Below the pieces are notes generated by a model. That model ran no database searches. It had not been told where the DNA came from and saw only the letters and a list, made by a program, of their open reading frames with translations. Positions 37,183-46,504 of a stretch of DNA of 64,000 nucleotides are shown piece after piece. This DNA is from Rufibacter sp. DG15C (GTDB lineage: Bacteria > Bacteroidota > Bacteroidia > Cytophagales > Hymenobacteraceae), in NCBI RefSeq assembly GCF_001577755.1, contig NZ_CP010776.1, forward strand, positions 3,472,001 through 3,536,000, written 5' to 3'. The translations under genes and the position numbers were made by a program. Within the stretch, counting starts at the first letter, position 1, and every line of letters starts with the position of its first letter.

Positions 37183-37191
37183 ACAGTCAAT

Positions 37192-38598
37192 CTACTTCCC
37201 TCTTCCCTGTACAATGATTTTGATAGTATAGAGCATCACCCTGAAGTCCATGGCCAGGGACATGTTCTCAATGTAGAGGATGTCATACTTTAAACGGCGC
37301 ACCATCTCTTGCACATTTTGGGCGTAGCCAAATTTCACCTGGCCCAAAGACGTGATGCCTGGGCGCACGCGCTGCAAGTGTCGGTAATGCGGAGCTTCCC
37401 GGGTGATGAGGTCAATGAAATATTGGCGCTCAGGTCTGGGACCTACCAAACTCATATCACCTTTTAAGACGTTGTAAAATTGGGGCAGTTCGTCTAAACG
37501 TATCTTGCGCATAAACCGTCCAAACTTAGTCACACGTGGATCCAAATCTGAAGAAAGAGCCGGGCCTAACTTTTCAGCGTCCAGGTACATGCTTCTGAAC
37601 TTGTAAATCTTGAAGGGTTTACCGTGCCAGCCAATCCGTTCCTGCGCAAAAAACACCGGCCCCGGCGAAGAAACTTTCACCAACAAAGCAACCAAAGCGT
37701 ACACGGGCAAAAAGCAGATCAAAAAGATTAGTGAAACAGTTATATCAATGACACGCTTTAGTATCTGCTGCCACACAGGCATGATCTCCTGCTTCACCTC
37801 AATCAAGGGCGTGCCAAACAAGTGGTTCACCTTCACAGAGCCCAGCAGAATCTGATATACGTCTGGCAGGATACTTATTCTTACCTGCTCGCCTTCCAGA
37901 GAACTCAGAATCTGCTCAATCAATTTATGCTCAGACGGCTCAATGGCAATTACCACCTCTTCAATGTCATGGTCTCTTATTAACTGGGGCAAGTCCTGGA
38001 ATCCGCCTAGACAGGTCACTTGTTCTGGGAAGGCATGGCCGTTAGAGGCATCGCTTTGCACAAAACCTATTACTTTCAAACCTAAATGCCAGTTGTGGTA
38101 ACGAAGTTCATCATAAACTTCACGGGCATTGGTACTGGATCCTACCACCAAAGTTTTAAAGTACACATCGCCGTTCGCCACCAACACCTTGAGGTGCTTG
38201 AGCGCAATCATCTTGAAAACGACGGCTACCAGAAAATGAATGATGAAATAGGTGGCAATGGTCTTGAAATAAAGATCATGCTGCGTGAGGATTGGGTCTT
38301 CAATAAGAAAGGCCAAATAGATGGCTACCGCCCCGCCTAAAGAGAAAGTGCCCAGATGGATGATTTCCTTGAACCTGGACTGCCGGAACACGTTTCGGTA
38401 ACGGCCCAACAAGGCGTACAACACCATCCAGATGGTGCCAATGATAAAGGACTTCTCCAGCAGAAACCAGGTGGAGTCATCCGTGACATCCTGCAACACA
38501 TAGCTTCTGGACAGGTAAAAGATAATCCAAGCCAAAAACGCCGCCAGAAAATCAGCAAAGACCAATTTGTAGGTATGTAGAGATCTGTTTAGGTGCAT
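37192..38598 (-). CDS. Polyprenyl glycosylphosphotransferase (sugar transferase)
   Basis: The 468-residue membrane protein starts exopolysaccharide or glycan repeat synthesis by moving a sugar-1-phosphate onto undecaprenyl phosphate. It has several N-terminal helices, a soluble CoA-binding-like middle (VVGSSTNAREVYDEL), one more helix near 290, and the C-terminal catalytic domain. There ERIGWHGKPFKIYKFRSM and RLDELPQFYNVLKGDMSLVG carry the usual basic and acidic active-site residues. No other glycan genes flank it. The ATG at 38598 is preferred over 38616. Confidence 0.94.
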   Translation of the reverse strand: MHLNRSLHTYKLVFADFLAAFLAWIIFYLSRSYVLQDVTDDSTWFLLEKSFIIGTIWMVLYALLGRYRNVFRQSRFKEIIHLGTFSLGGAVAIYLAFLIEDPILTQHDLYFKTIATYFIIHFLVAVVFKMIALKHLKVLVANGDVYFKTLVVGSSTNAREVYDELRYHNWHLGLKVIGFVQSDASNGHAFPEQVTCLGGFQDLPQLIRDHDIEEVVIAIEPSEHKLIEQILSSLEGEQVRISILPDVYQILLGSVKVNHLFGTPLIEVKQEIMPVWQQILKRVIDITVSLIFLICFLPVYALVALLVKVSSPGPVFFAQERIGWHGKPFKIYKFRSMYLDAEKLGPALSSDLDPRVTKFGRFMRKIRLDELPQFYNVLKGDMSLVGPRPERQYFIDLITREAPHYRHLQRVRPGITSLGQVKFGYAQNVQEMVRRLKYDILYIENMSLAMDFRVMLYTIKIIVQGRGK

Positions 38599-38772
38599 AC
38601 TGCGGCGGTACTGCAAAGATTATTTAAGGTTTAAAAGAATAAAGCCTACAAAGCTAACAGCAAAAACGTATTAAAGAGTAGTAATTTTTTGAAAGCGGGA
38701 ACCGCCGGTTTTACTAATTTAGCGATTCATGTAAGGACGGCTGGCCTGCTTACGCTTTAAAAGTACACATTC

Positions 38773-39423
38773 ATGTTAATTGATAGTTATCGGCATAAAG
38801 GCATGCGCAAAAGCCTGGTGCGCACCGTACAGGACAAGGGCATTAAAGACAAACGCGTCTTGCAAGCCCTGGAACAAGTGCCGCGCCACTACTTTTTTGA
38901 AAATGCTTTTGTAGAACAAGCCTATCAAGACAAGGCCTTCCCTATTGGCGAGGGCCAGACCATCTCGCAGCCCTATACCGTCGCCTACCAAACCGAGTTA
39001 TTGGAAATTAAACCCACCGACAAGGTTCTGGAGATTGGGACCGGCTCGGGCTACCAGTGCAGCATCCTATTGCAGCTCACACCCAACGTGTATACCATCG
39101 AGTACAATGAACCCTTGTACCACAAGGCGCAGAAGCAGTTTGAGCTAATGGGCTTAAAGCCGCAGGCGTTTTTGGGGGACGGTTCAGAAGGGCTTCCGCA
39201 GCACGCACCTTTTGACAAGATACTGGTCACCGCCGGCGCCCCCATCATTCCTAAAACCCTCATCACCCAACTGACCATTGGCGGCAAACTGGTGATACCC
39301 GTAGGTGACACGGCCACCCAGAAAATGATGCGCATTACCAGAGTGGGCAAAGAAGACTTCACCAAGGAAGAGTTTGACGATTTTAAGTTTGTGCCGCTCT
39401 TAGGCAAACAGGGTTGGCAGTAG
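38773..39423 (+). CDS. pcm: Protein-L-isoaspartate O-methyltransferase
   Basis: Pcm methylates L-isoaspartyl residues in aged proteins as the first repair step. The 216-residue protein has the family lead-in RVLQALEQVPRHYFF, the segment PIGEGQTISQPYTVAYQTEL near residue 58 and the S-adenosylmethionine loop VLEIGTGSGYQCSIL near 85. TAGAPIIPKTLI follows further on. A likely promoter lies upstream (TAATTTAG near 38715). Confidence 0.97.
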   Translation: MLIDSYRHKGMRKSLVRTVQDKGIKDKRVLQALEQVPRHYFFENAFVEQAYQDKAFPIGEGQTISQPYTVAYQTELLEIKPTDKVLEIGTGSGYQCSILLQLTPNVYTIEYNEPLYHKAQKQFELMGLKPQAFLGDGSEGLPQHAPFDKILVTAGAPIIPKTLITQLTIGGKLVIPVGDTATQKMMRITRVGKEDFTKEEFDDFKFVPLLGKQGWQ

Positions 39424-39476
39424 CCAATTGAGTAACTCCTTTAAAAAATTCCTGGTCCGCTTTCACGTGGGTCGTG

Positions 39477-39484
39477 TATCTTTG
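39477..39484 (+). promoter_or_regulatory. Possible -7 promoter box of the thioesterase gene
   Basis: TATCTTTG is an exact TAnnTTTG match 30 bp before the ATG at 39507; the -33 region is weak. Confidence 0.45.
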
Positions 39485-39506
39485 CACGGTTAACTATAGC
39501 CTTTGT

Positions 39507-40019
39507 ATGCGCAAGCAAAAATTTGTTAAAGAGACGTACGTACGCATGACCGAGCTGGTCCTGCCAAATGATACCAATACCCTTCATAACTTGATGGGCG
39601 GCCGCATGATGCATTGGATGGACATTGTCTCTGCCATTGCCGCGCAAAAACACTCCAACCGCATTGTTGTAACGGCTTCTGTAGACAATGTGTCGTTCAG
39701 GGAAAGCATCAAGTTAGGCAACGTTATCACGCTAGAAGCACAGGTAACGCGTGCGTTCAGTTCTTCTATGGAAGTGCACATCACCGTCTGGGCCGAGGAT
39801 ATTCCGTCTGGTACCAAGGTGAAGTCCAATGAAGCTTATTTCACGTTTGTGGCTGTAGACCAGTCTGGAAACCCCATTGACGTGCCAGAAGCAGTTCCTG
39901 AGACTGAGGATGAGAAAGAAAAGTTTGCCGGTGCCTTGCGCCGCCGTCAACTTCGGTTGATCTTGGCTGGCCGCATGAAACCTGATGATGCTACAGAACT
40001 GAAGTCGCTTTTTGAGTAA
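39507..40019 (+). CDS. Acyl-CoA thioesterase (hotdog fold)
   Basis: The 170-residue protein starts best at the ATG at 39507 (MRKQKFVKETYVRMTELVLP). It shows the hotdog features NTLHNLMGGRMMHWMDIVSAIAA with the catalytic Asp, then VVTASVDNVSFRESIKLGNV. A basic helical tail follows, rich in Arg and Lys. These enzymes hydrolyse fatty acyl-CoA and are usually hexameric. Palindrome copy 12 directly follows the stop codon. Confidence 0.93.
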   Translation: MRKQKFVKETYVRMTELVLPNDTNTLHNLMGGRMMHWMDIVSAIAAQKHSNRIVVTASVDNVSFRESIKLGNVITLEAQVTRAFSSSMEVHITVWAEDIPSGTKVKSNEAYFTFVAVDQSGNPIDVPEAVPETEDEKEKFAGALRRRQLRLILAGRMKPDDATELKSLFE

Positions 40020-40021
40020 TC

Positions 40022-40059
40022 CATTTTTAGCCTCTTTTCCAGAAATCAGCCCAAAAACG
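40022..40059. repeat. Palindromic intergenic element, copy 12 of 22
   Basis: Arms CATTTTTAGCCTC and AGCCCAAAAACG. It exactly fills the 41-bp gap between the thioesterase stop and the next ATG (40061). Confidence 0.85.
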
Positions 40060-40060
40060 C

Positions 40061-40666
40061 ATGACTGGCCATCCCATTGATCCGGCATTTCTTCAGGAGC
40101 TTTTTAAGCAGGACACGCTGTACCTTATTCCTGAGGAAAAAACCATTGAGGTAGCCCCGCAGGTGGTGGTTCCAATTGCGGAAAACCCGGTGGCGAAAAC
40201 TCCGTCCATCCCGGTGATGCCTAAGCAAGAGGAACCCGTTCAACAAGAAAGCCCTGCACCCCCTGTATCACCTTCCCAAGAAATGGATTGGTACGGCGAT
40301 GCCTTAAAAGGTACCTATCTGTTATTTGCGGTAGATCAGGAAGAATTCAGCCAGATGCCGCGGCACCAGTTCTTGAGCAAGGTTCTGGCAGCGGTGGGCT
40401 TGGCTACGGATCAAGTTAAATTTGGGAATTTCTTGACAGGCAACATTCAAAACATCAAAGAACTGGCGCGCCAACAACAGGCAAAGCAAATTCTACTGTT
40501 TGGCGAAACCTTGCCTGTAGAGAACTTGATGAAATTGGAGGCATACAAAATGTACAAGGCAGATGAGACTCGATTTGTACGCGTAGACAGCTTGGCCCAT
40601 ATTGAGAACAATACCGATCTGAAGAAGAAGCTCTGGGACGTGCTGCAAAAGATCTTCTTGCAATAG
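40061..40666 (+). CDS. Hypothetical protein, possible DNA polymerase III psi (HolD)-like
   Basis: I do not recognise this 201-residue cytosolic protein by direct similarity. A short N-terminal segment (FLQELFKQDTLYLIPEE) is followed by a Pro/Glu/Gln-rich linker (residues 40-75) and a compact alpha/beta domain (TYLLFAVDQ, FLSKVLAAVGL, QILLFGETLP) that ends ARIENNTDL-type (SLAHIENNTDLKKKLWDVL). The order, a short N-terminal peptide then a small uracil-glycosylase-like fold with a KKxLW tail, resembles HolD, the psi subunit of the clamp loader. This is inference from layout, not from a search. Confidence 0.6.
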   Translation: MTGHPIDPAFLQELFKQDTLYLIPEEKTIEVAPQVVVPIAENPVAKTPSIPVMPKQEEPVQQESPAPPVSPSQEMDWYGDALKGTYLLFAVDQEEFSQMPRHQFLSKVLAAVGLATDQVKFGNFLTGNIQNIKELARQQQAKQILLFGETLPVENLMKLEAYKMYKADETRFVRVDSLAHIENNTDLKKKLWDVLQKIFLQ

Positions 40667-40723
40667 CCATTCGGTTCTAAACCCTAGTAAAAGCAATTAG
40701 GCTAGATAGATTTATGCATTAAA

Positions 40724-40768
40724 CGAAAGAGCCCCAGCTGATTTTTCAGCTGGGGCTCTTTCGCTTTT
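40724..40768. terminator. Strong intrinsic terminator
   Basis: An 18-bp stem, CGAAAGAGCCCCAGCTGA with TCAGCTGGGGCTCTTTCG, closes a TTTT loop. CTTTT follows. The last CG is shared with palindrome copy 13. Confidence 0.95.
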
Positions 40769-40799
40769 GACCTATTTTCAGGAAAATAGTCTGAAAACG
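40762..40799. repeat. Palindromic intergenic element, copy 13 of 22
   Basis: Arms CGCTTTTGACCTATTTTC and GAAAATAGTCTGAAAACG; the change to TATTTTC is matched by GAAAATA. It shares two bases with the preceding terminator in a convergent gap. Confidence 0.85.
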
Positions 40800-40804
40800 G
40801 TTTC

Positions 40805-41929
40805 CTATTTCATCAAGGAGGCTAGCTTCTCTTCCAAAGCCGGTCCTCTCAGGTTTTTGGCAATGATCTTTCCTTCTTTGTCTAATAAGATGGTCTGCGG
40901 AATGGCAGTGATACCATACAAAGCAGCGGCCGAGCTCTCCCAACCTTTCAAGTCAGACACATGTGGCCAGGTTAGTTTATCCACCTCAATGGCTTTCAAC
41001 CATTTGGCTCTGTCCTGGTCCAGGCTCACCCCGAAGATCTCAAAGCCTTTGTCTTTGTAGATGTTGTACATGCGCACCACGTTCGGGTTTTCCTTGCGGC
41101 AAGGTCCGCACCAGCTGGCCCAAAAATCTACCAGAACATATTTGCCCCGCAAAGAAGACAAGGAAACCTCTGCGCCGGCCGGCGATGCTAATTTAATGTC
41201 TGGGGCTACGCTGCCAAGGGCCGTGGTCCGCATGCTAGAGAGGCGCGTCTCCAAGGATTTGGTATAGCGTGAATTAGGCAGTTTCTCCTTGAAAACCATG
41301 CTCATGCTGTCTACAAAAGGAAACTCCTCCTCCAGGTTCAAGATATTGGTAGAGGCATACACAGAAACCACCGAGGCCGGATTGGCTTTGATCAACTGCT
41401 TGAGTTTATCCTGGCTTCCTTTCTGCACAGTCATAAACTCCTGCTGAATTTTGGCCATTTCTGCTTGTTGGCCAGCCTGCGCTGCCGCCTGGTAGCGCTC
41501 GTTCAACTTGGTGACGCCTTCCTGCATGCCCTGCATGATGGTGTTCAATTGTTGAATCAAATCTGAGTCTGGCGAACCGGTCACTTTGTAGCTGGTGGCA
41601 ATCTGGCCAGAATCTGCAGTAACTTGAATGGCCTTATTGTCCACCACCAGCATGATGCCTTCCTTGTTCTCAAAGCCTAGTTTATAAATAGCCGGCTCAT
41701 TCACAGAACCTTCCATTACAAAGGTGCCGTCTTTCTTGATTTCGGCGGTGTCTTTAGGCGTGAAAGTCTGCTCTCCCAGCTCATCTAGGTAGACTTTGCC
41801 GGTGGTCATGTTGTTGATCTTGCCAGAGATTTTGTAGCTCTTGTCTGTATCTGCTGTGGTGACGCCTTTTTTCTGACAGCCTGCAAACACCAGTAAAGAG
41901 GCGGTGGCGAATATGAGTTGTTTCTTCAT
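40805..41929 (-). CDS. TlpA-like thioredoxin-fold lipoprotein with DUF4369-type N-terminus
   Basis: The 374-residue protein has a lipoprotein signal (lipobox VFAGC, cysteine at 18), an N-terminal beta domain (KISGKINNMTTGKVYLDEL) of the DUF4369 type, a helical middle and a C-terminal thioredoxin fold. The redox motif WASWCGPCRKE holds the CxxC pair near residue 273, and a cis-proline segment AIPQTILLD follows. It is a periplasmic thiol-disulfide oxidoreductase, probably reducing. Such proteins are very common in Bacteroidota. gatB lies 18 bp upstream on the same strand. Confidence 0.94.
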   Translation of the reverse strand: MKKQLIFATASLLVFAGCQKKGVTTADTDKSYKISGKINNMTTGKVYLDELGEQTFTPKDTAEIKKDGTFVMEGSVNEPAIYKLGFENKEGIMLVVDNKAIQVTADSGQIATSYKVTGSPDSDLIQQLNTIMQGMQEGVTKLNERYQAAAQAGQQAEMAKIQQEFMTVQKGSQDKLKQLIKANPASVVSVYASTNILNLEEEFPFVDSMSMVFKEKLPNSRYTKSLETRLSSMRTTALGSVAPDIKLASPAGAEVSLSSLRGKYVLVDFWASWCGPCRKENPNVVRMYNIYKDKGFEIFGVSLDQDRAKWLKAIEVDKLTWPHVSDLKGWESSAAALYGITAIPQTILLDKEGKIIAKNLRGPALEEKLASLMK

Positions 41930-41947
41930 AGTTTACTTGAGGTGGAA

Positions 41948-43405
41948 TTACTTATTTAAGCTCTCTTTCAATAACTTATTCGCAATCTTTGGGTCTGCCT
42001 TGCCTTTGGTCTGCTTCATTAAATCTCCCATGAACATGCCCAGCAAGGAGGCTTTCCCTGCTTTGTATTCAGCTACTTTTCCTGGGTTGGCGGCTAGAAC
42101 ATTGTCAATAATAGCTTGCAAAGCGCCCTCATCAGATTCCTGCACTAGGTTTTGCTCTGTGGCTACTTCCTGGGCTGTTTTCCCCGGATTTTCTAACAGA
42201 TACGGGAAGATCTGCTTGGCGGCTACACTGTGGCTTACTTTGTTGCTGTCCACCAGCTCAATAAGACCAGCAATCTGCTCTGGCTTGAGCGGGAAAGCGT
42301 GCATGTCCAAAGCCAATTCATTTAGGTAAGACTTTACAGGACCAGTCACCCAGTTGGCGGCTGCTTTGTAGTTTTTTGTATGCTGGCACAAAGCTTCAAA
42401 ATACAGCGCAACGTCTTTGCTGTCCACCAACACATTGGCGTCATACTCAGAAAGGCCGTACTGATCTGTGAACCGCGTGTGCAATTCCTGCGGAAGCGCC
42501 GGCATGCTTTCCTTCACAGAGTTCAACCACGCATCTGAGATGATTACGGGCGGTAAATCTGGCTCCGGGAAGTAGCGGTAATCGTTCAAGGTCTCCTTGG
42601 AGCGCATGCCGGTGGTAGTGCCGGTGTTGGCGTCAAAGTTTCTGGTCTGCGAGTCAATGGTGCCGCCGTTCTCCAGAATCTCAATCTGACGCTCAATCTC
42701 GTGCTCAATGGCGCGCTGCACGTTCCTGAAGGAGTTCATGTTCTTCACCTCTACCTTGGTGCCCCACTTGTCGGCGCCTTTTTTCATAACAGAGATGTTG
42801 GCATCACAGCGTAGCGAGCCTTCTTCCATGTTACCGTCACAAATGTCCAGGTACTGCACCAGTTTCTTAATTTGGGTAAGGTAGGCGTAGGCCTCCTCAG
42901 AATCCCTAATGTCTGGCTCAGATACAATCTCTATCAAGGGCGTACCGGCACGGTTCAAATCTACCAGCGTCTCGGTCTCACCGGCCAAGTGCATGGATTT
43001 TCCGGCATCCTCTTCCATGTGAATGCGGGTGATACCAATGCGCTTGTCGCCGCCGTCCTTGGTCTTGATGTCCATGTAGCCCTTAGTGCAGATAGGCCCT
43101 TTGTCCTGGGTAATCTGATAGCCTTTGGGAAGGTCTGGGTAGAAGTAGTTTTTGCGCGCGTACACGTTGTGGCGCTCAATTTCGCAGTTGGTGGCTACGC
43201 CCATTTTCATGGCCATCTCCACTACTTTCTTGTTCACGCGCGGCAAGGTGCCTGGGTGGCCCAAGGTAATCACGCTCAGGTTGGTATTGGGTAGCATGCC
43301 GTATTCCGTAGAGTCCGCCGAATAGGCCTTGCTCTCGGTTAATAACTGCGCGTGTACCTCTAAACCAATGATGGCCTGGTACTGGGAACGGATGTCTTCG
43401 TTCAT
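41948..43405 (-). CDS. gatB: Asp-tRNA(Asn)/Glu-tRNA(Gln) amidotransferase subunit B
   Basis: GatB is the kinase/tRNA-binding subunit that helps convert misacylated Glu-tRNA(Gln) or Asp-tRNA(Asn) to the amide. The 485-residue protein has IGLEVHAQLLTESKAYS near residue 14, HPGTLPRVNKKVVEMAMK, NYFYPDLPKGYQITQ, RIHMEEDAGKSMH and RCDANISVM. The C-terminal YqeY-like tail (AANPGKVAEYKAGKASLLGM) is intact. ATG at 43405 gives MNEDIRSQYQ; an upstream ATG at 43423 adds six residues. gatA and gatC are not in the window. Confidence 0.97.
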   Translation of the reverse strand: MNEDIRSQYQAIIGLEVHAQLLTESKAYSADSTEYGMLPNTNLSVITLGHPGTLPRVNKKVVEMAMKMGVATNCEIERHNVYARKNYFYPDLPKGYQITQDKGPICTKGYMDIKTKDGGDKRIGITRIHMEEDAGKSMHLAGETETLVDLNRAGTPLIEIVSEPDIRDSEEAYAYLTQIKKLVQYLDICDGNMEEGSLRCDANISVMKKGADKWGTKVEVKNMNSFRNVQRAIEHEIERQIEILENGGTIDSQTRNFDANTGTTTGMRSKETLNDYRYFPEPDLPPVIISDAWLNSVKESMPALPQELHTRFTDQYGLSEYDANVLVDSKDVALYFEALCQHTKNYKAAANWVTGPVKSYLNELALDMHAFPLKPEQIAGLIELVDSNKVSHSVAAKQIFPYLLENPGKTAQEVATEQNLVQESDEGALQAIIDNVLAANPGKVAEYKAGKASLLGMFMGDLMKQTKGKADPKIANKLLKESLNK

Positions 43406-43452
43406 GTTTTTTCTATGTAACACGCATTACGCAAACCACGCAACACGCTTTT

Positions 43453-43490
43453 TGTTTTTGGTCTACTTTTTAGAAAACAGCCTTAAAATG
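43453..43490. repeat. Palindromic intergenic element, copy 14 of 22
   Basis: Arms TGTTTTTGGTCTAC and CAGCCTTAAAATG. It is the first of two copies in the gatB/alaS gap. Confidence 0.75.
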
Positions 43491-43564
43491 GCTTATGTTT
43501 TCTATTTTAAATTTCCTTTAATTTAAATTTTCTTTAAATAGAAGTATGGCAATCCAAGGACTTT

Positions 43565-43602
43565 CGTTTTTGGCCTGATTTGGTGAAAACAGGCTGAAAA
43601 CG
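43565..43602. repeat. Palindromic intergenic element, copy 15 of 22
   Basis: Arms CGTTTTTGGCCTG and CAGGCTGAAAACG. It is the second copy in the same gap, 8 bp beyond the alaS stop codon. Confidence 0.85.
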
Positions 43603-43609
43603 GATTCTG

Positions 43610-46231
43610 CTAAGCTAGCAATGATTCAGCCTTAGCCAAGGCAGCGTCTAGGCCTGACACTTCCTTGCCGCCGGCAGTGGCGTAGAACGGTTGTCCGCCG
43701 CCGCCGCCTTTGATTTCCTTCGCCAGTTCTTTCACCATCTGCACCGCGTTCAGGCCTTTGCCCGATACTACTTCGTCTGACAGCATAACGGCCAGTTGCG
43801 GTTTACCGTCTACGTTGGCGGCCAGCACCAGCACCAGGTTGTTCACCACAGAGCGTAAGTCAAAGGCCAGTTTCTTCAGGTAATCGGCGTTGCTTACGTC
43901 TACCTTAGCCGCCAGGAAGTTTACGCCGTTCACTTCGCGCACCTCAGAGGCCAGTTTTTCTTTCTGGGCCGTCACTTGCTTGAGTTCAAACGCTTCTAGT
44001 TGCTTGCGCAACGCGGCGTTCTCGTCCTGCAGTTTCTCAATGGCCTTCCCGAACTCCTTCTGCACGCCCAGTACCTGCTTCACTTCCTCAAACTGCGTGA
44101 TTTGCTCGTCTACAAAAGCTTCGGCCACATCGGCGGTGACGGCTTCAATACGACGCACGCCCGCGGCTACGGAGCTTTCGCTCACAATTTTGAAGAAACC
44201 GATGTTCCCCGTGTTTCGCACGTGAATACCGCCGCACAGTTCAATGGAGTAGTCTTTATTGAACGTGATGACGCGTACAAAGTCCCCGTATTTTTCCCCG
44301 AACAAGGCAGTAGCGCCCAGTTGCTTGGCTTCCTCAATGGGCACGTTGCGGCGCTCGTCTTTCTCAATAGACTCCCGGATACGCTCGTTAACTATCCGCT
44401 CTACCTCGCGCAACTGCTCCTCAGTTACCTTGGTGAAGTGGGAAAAGTCAAAACGCAAAAGCTTGTCGCTAACTAGGGAGCCTTTCTGGTTCACGTGGTC
44501 GCCCAACACCTGCTTCAAGGCGGCATGCAACAAGTGCGTAGCCGAGTGGTTTTTCTTGATTAACGCGCGGCGCTGGCTGTCTACTTTGGCCACTAGGGTT
44601 TCTTCCAGGTTCTTTGGGAGCTCCGTGGTGATGTGCACAATCAGGTCGTTTTCCTTGACGGTGTTAATCACTTTTACTTTGCCCGACTCAGATTCCAGCA
44701 CGCCAGTATCACCTACCTGCCCGCCGCTTTCGGCATAGAAAGGGGTGCGGTCCAGTACCAGGTGGTATTCCTTTTTATTTTTAGCCGTCACCTCGCGGTA
44801 GCGAACAATCTTCGCCTCCGTGGATTCTGCGTCATAGGCTATCCATTCGGTTTCGGTGTCTGGCTGCAACATCACCCAGTCGCTTTGCTCAGTTTGCGCG
44901 GCGTTACGGGAACGGTTCTTCTGCTGCTCCATTTCTATGGTGAAGCCTGCCTCGTCAATGGTCAGGCCGCTTTCCTTGGCTATTAAGGCCGTTAAATCCA
45001 GCGGGAACCCGAAGGTGTCATACAATTCAAAAGCGGTCTTGCCGTCAATGGTGTTGCCATTGGCTTTAAAGGAATCCTGCAAAGCATCCAGACGCTTCAG
45101 GCCGTTCTCTAAGGTCCTCAAAAAGGCATTTTCCTCCTCTTCAATCACGCGCTGCACAAATGCCTGCTGGGCCTTCAGTTCCGGAAATACGTTCGCCAGC
45201 TGGTCGGCCAACACCGGAACGATGGTGTTCAGGAACGGCTTCTTGAAATTCAGGTAGGTAAACGAGTAACGAACAGCCCGACGAAGGATTCGACGGATTA
45301 CATAACCTGCCTTATTGTTGCTCGGTAACTGCCCGTCGGCGATGGTAAAGGAAATGGCCCGGATATGGTCGGCGATGACCCTGATGGCAATGTCTACTTT
45401 CTCGTTTTCACCATAGACTACGCCGGCTTCCTTGGCAATGAACTGAATCATCGGCTGGAAAACGTCGGTGTCATAGTTGGAACGCTTGCCCTGGATGGCC
45501 ATGCACAAACGCTCGAAGCCCATGCCCGTATCTACGTGCTGCGCAGGGAGTTTTACCAGAGAGCTATCTGCCAGACGGTTAAACTCCATGAATACGTTGT
45601 TCCAGATTTCAACTACTTGTGGGTGGTCATTGTTCACCAACGACTTTCCATCTACCTGGGCCCGCTCTTCGTCTGTACGCAGGTCCACGTGAATCTCAGA
45701 GCAAGGACCGCAGGGACCGGTATCGCCCATCTCCCAGAAGTTGTCTTTTTTGTTGCCCATCAAGATGCGGTCTTCGGCAATCATGGTCTTCCAGATGTCA
45801 AACGCCTCCTGGTCCATGGGCAGGTTCTCAGAAGCATCGCCTTGGAAAACGGAAACGTACAGCCTGTCTTTGGGTAATTTGTATACCTCGGTCAACAACT
45901 CCCAAGACCACTTCAAAGCGTCTTGCTTGAAGTAATCTCCAAATGACCAGTTCCCCAGCATTTCAAACATGGTGTGATGGTAGGTGTCATAACCTACTTC
46001 CTCCAGGTCGTTGTGCTTTCCTGACACACGCAAACACTTCTGCGTATCTGCCACACGCACATACGGCGCCGGCTTGTTGCCCAAGAAATAGTCTTTAAAG
46101 GGCGCCATGCCTGAGTTGATGAACATCAAGGTAGGGTCGTCTTTCACCACAATGGGCGCCGATGGCACAATCTGGTGGCCTTTGGAGGCGAAGAAATCTA
46201 GGAACTGCTGACGTATCTGGGCCGAGGTCAT
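43610..46231 (-). CDS. alaS: Alanyl-tRNA synthetase
   Basis: AlaS charges tRNA-Ala and edits mischarged serine or glycine. The 873-residue protein is full length. It opens [19 protein letters not shown] with class II motifs ([46 protein letters not shown]). The editing domain has [11 protein letters not shown] and the later zinc pair in [15 protein letters not shown] coiled coil and the C-Ala domain follow, ending [15 protein letters not shown]. It is divergent from the MerR-type regulator gene. Confidence 0.98.
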   Translation of the reverse strand: MTSAQIRQQFLDFFASKGHQIVPSAPIVVKDDPTLMFINSGMAPFKDYFLGNKPAPYVRVADTQKCLRVSGKHNDLEEVGYDTYHHTMFEMLGNWSFGDYFKQDALKWSWELLTEVYKLPKDRLYVSVFQGDASENLPMDQEAFDIWKTMIAEDRILMGNKKDNFWEMGDTGPCGPCSEIHVDLRTDEERAQVDGKSLVNNDHPQVVEIWNNVFMEFNRLADSSLVKLPAQHVDTGMGFERLCMAIQGKRSNYDTDVFQPMIQFIAKEAGVVYGENEKVDIAIRVIADHIRAISFTIADGQLPSNNKAGYVIRRILRRAVRYSFTYLNFKKPFLNTIVPVLADQLANVFPELKAQQAFVQRVIEEEENAFLRTLENGLKRLDALQDSFKANGNTIDGKTAFELYDTFGFPLDLTALIAKESGLTIDEAGFTIEMEQQKNRSRNAAQTEQSDWVMLQPDTETEWIAYDAESTEAKIVRYREVTAKNKKEYHLVLDRTPFYAESGGQVGDTGVLESESGKVKVINTVKENDLIVHITTELPKNLEETLVAKVDSQRRALIKKNHSATHLLHAALKQVLGDHVNQKGSLVSDKLLRFDFSHFTKVTEEQLREVERIVNERIRESIEKDERRNVPIEEAKQLGATALFGEKYGDFVRVITFNKDYSIELCGGIHVRNTGNIGFFKIVSESSVAAGVRRIEAVTADVAEAFVDEQITQFEEVKQVLGVQKEFGKAIEKLQDENAALRKQLEAFELKQVTAQKEKLASEVREVNGVNFLAAKVDVSNADYLKKLAFDLRSVVNNLVLVLAANVDGKPQLAVMLSDEVVSGKGLNAVQMVKELAKEIKGGGGGQPFYATAGGKEVSGLDAALAKAESLLA

Positions 46232-46369
46232 GTATTTAAATAATAGCTTTGTAATACGAGGCGCAAAGTCTTGTAAATGCGAAAGAAAAAGCGAATTTTT
46301 GCCGTTTCAGTACACACCGCCTCACCTGCAAAAGTAAGCTTTTTTACCAAAATCTGGCGGCCAGTATAG

Positions 46370-46407
46370 CGTTTTCAGGCTGTTTTTCAGAAAACAAGCT
46401 AAAAACG
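46370..46407. repeat. Palindromic intergenic element, copy 16 of 22
   Basis: Arms CGTTTTCAGGCTG and CAAGCTAAAAACG in the divergent alaS/MerR gap, directly before the GAGTC-type repeat tract. Confidence 0.75.
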
Positions 46408-46410
46408 AAA

Positions 46411-46494
46411 AGAGTCCTGAGTTCTGAGTCTTGAGTCCAGAGTCGATTCAAGGATGTAAACCAGACTCAGAACTCAGAACTCAAGACTCAGAAC
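46411..46494. repeat. GAGTC(C/T)TGAGT-type short repeats forming an inverted pair
   Basis: Heptad-like units (GAGTTCT, GAGTCTT, GAGTCCA) run from 46411 to 46444. Their reverse complements (GACTCA, GAACTCA, AGACTCA) run from 46462 to 46494. The two blocks could fold on each other. The pattern resembles short tandem heptamer repeats known from cyanobacteria and other phyla. The tract ends 10 bp before the MerR start. Confidence 0.8.
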
Positions 46495-46504
46495 TAAACC
46501 AACA

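Noticed and set aside
46411..46494. A CRISPR array
   Set aside because: The units are 7-8 bp, without regular spacers, and no cas genes are near.
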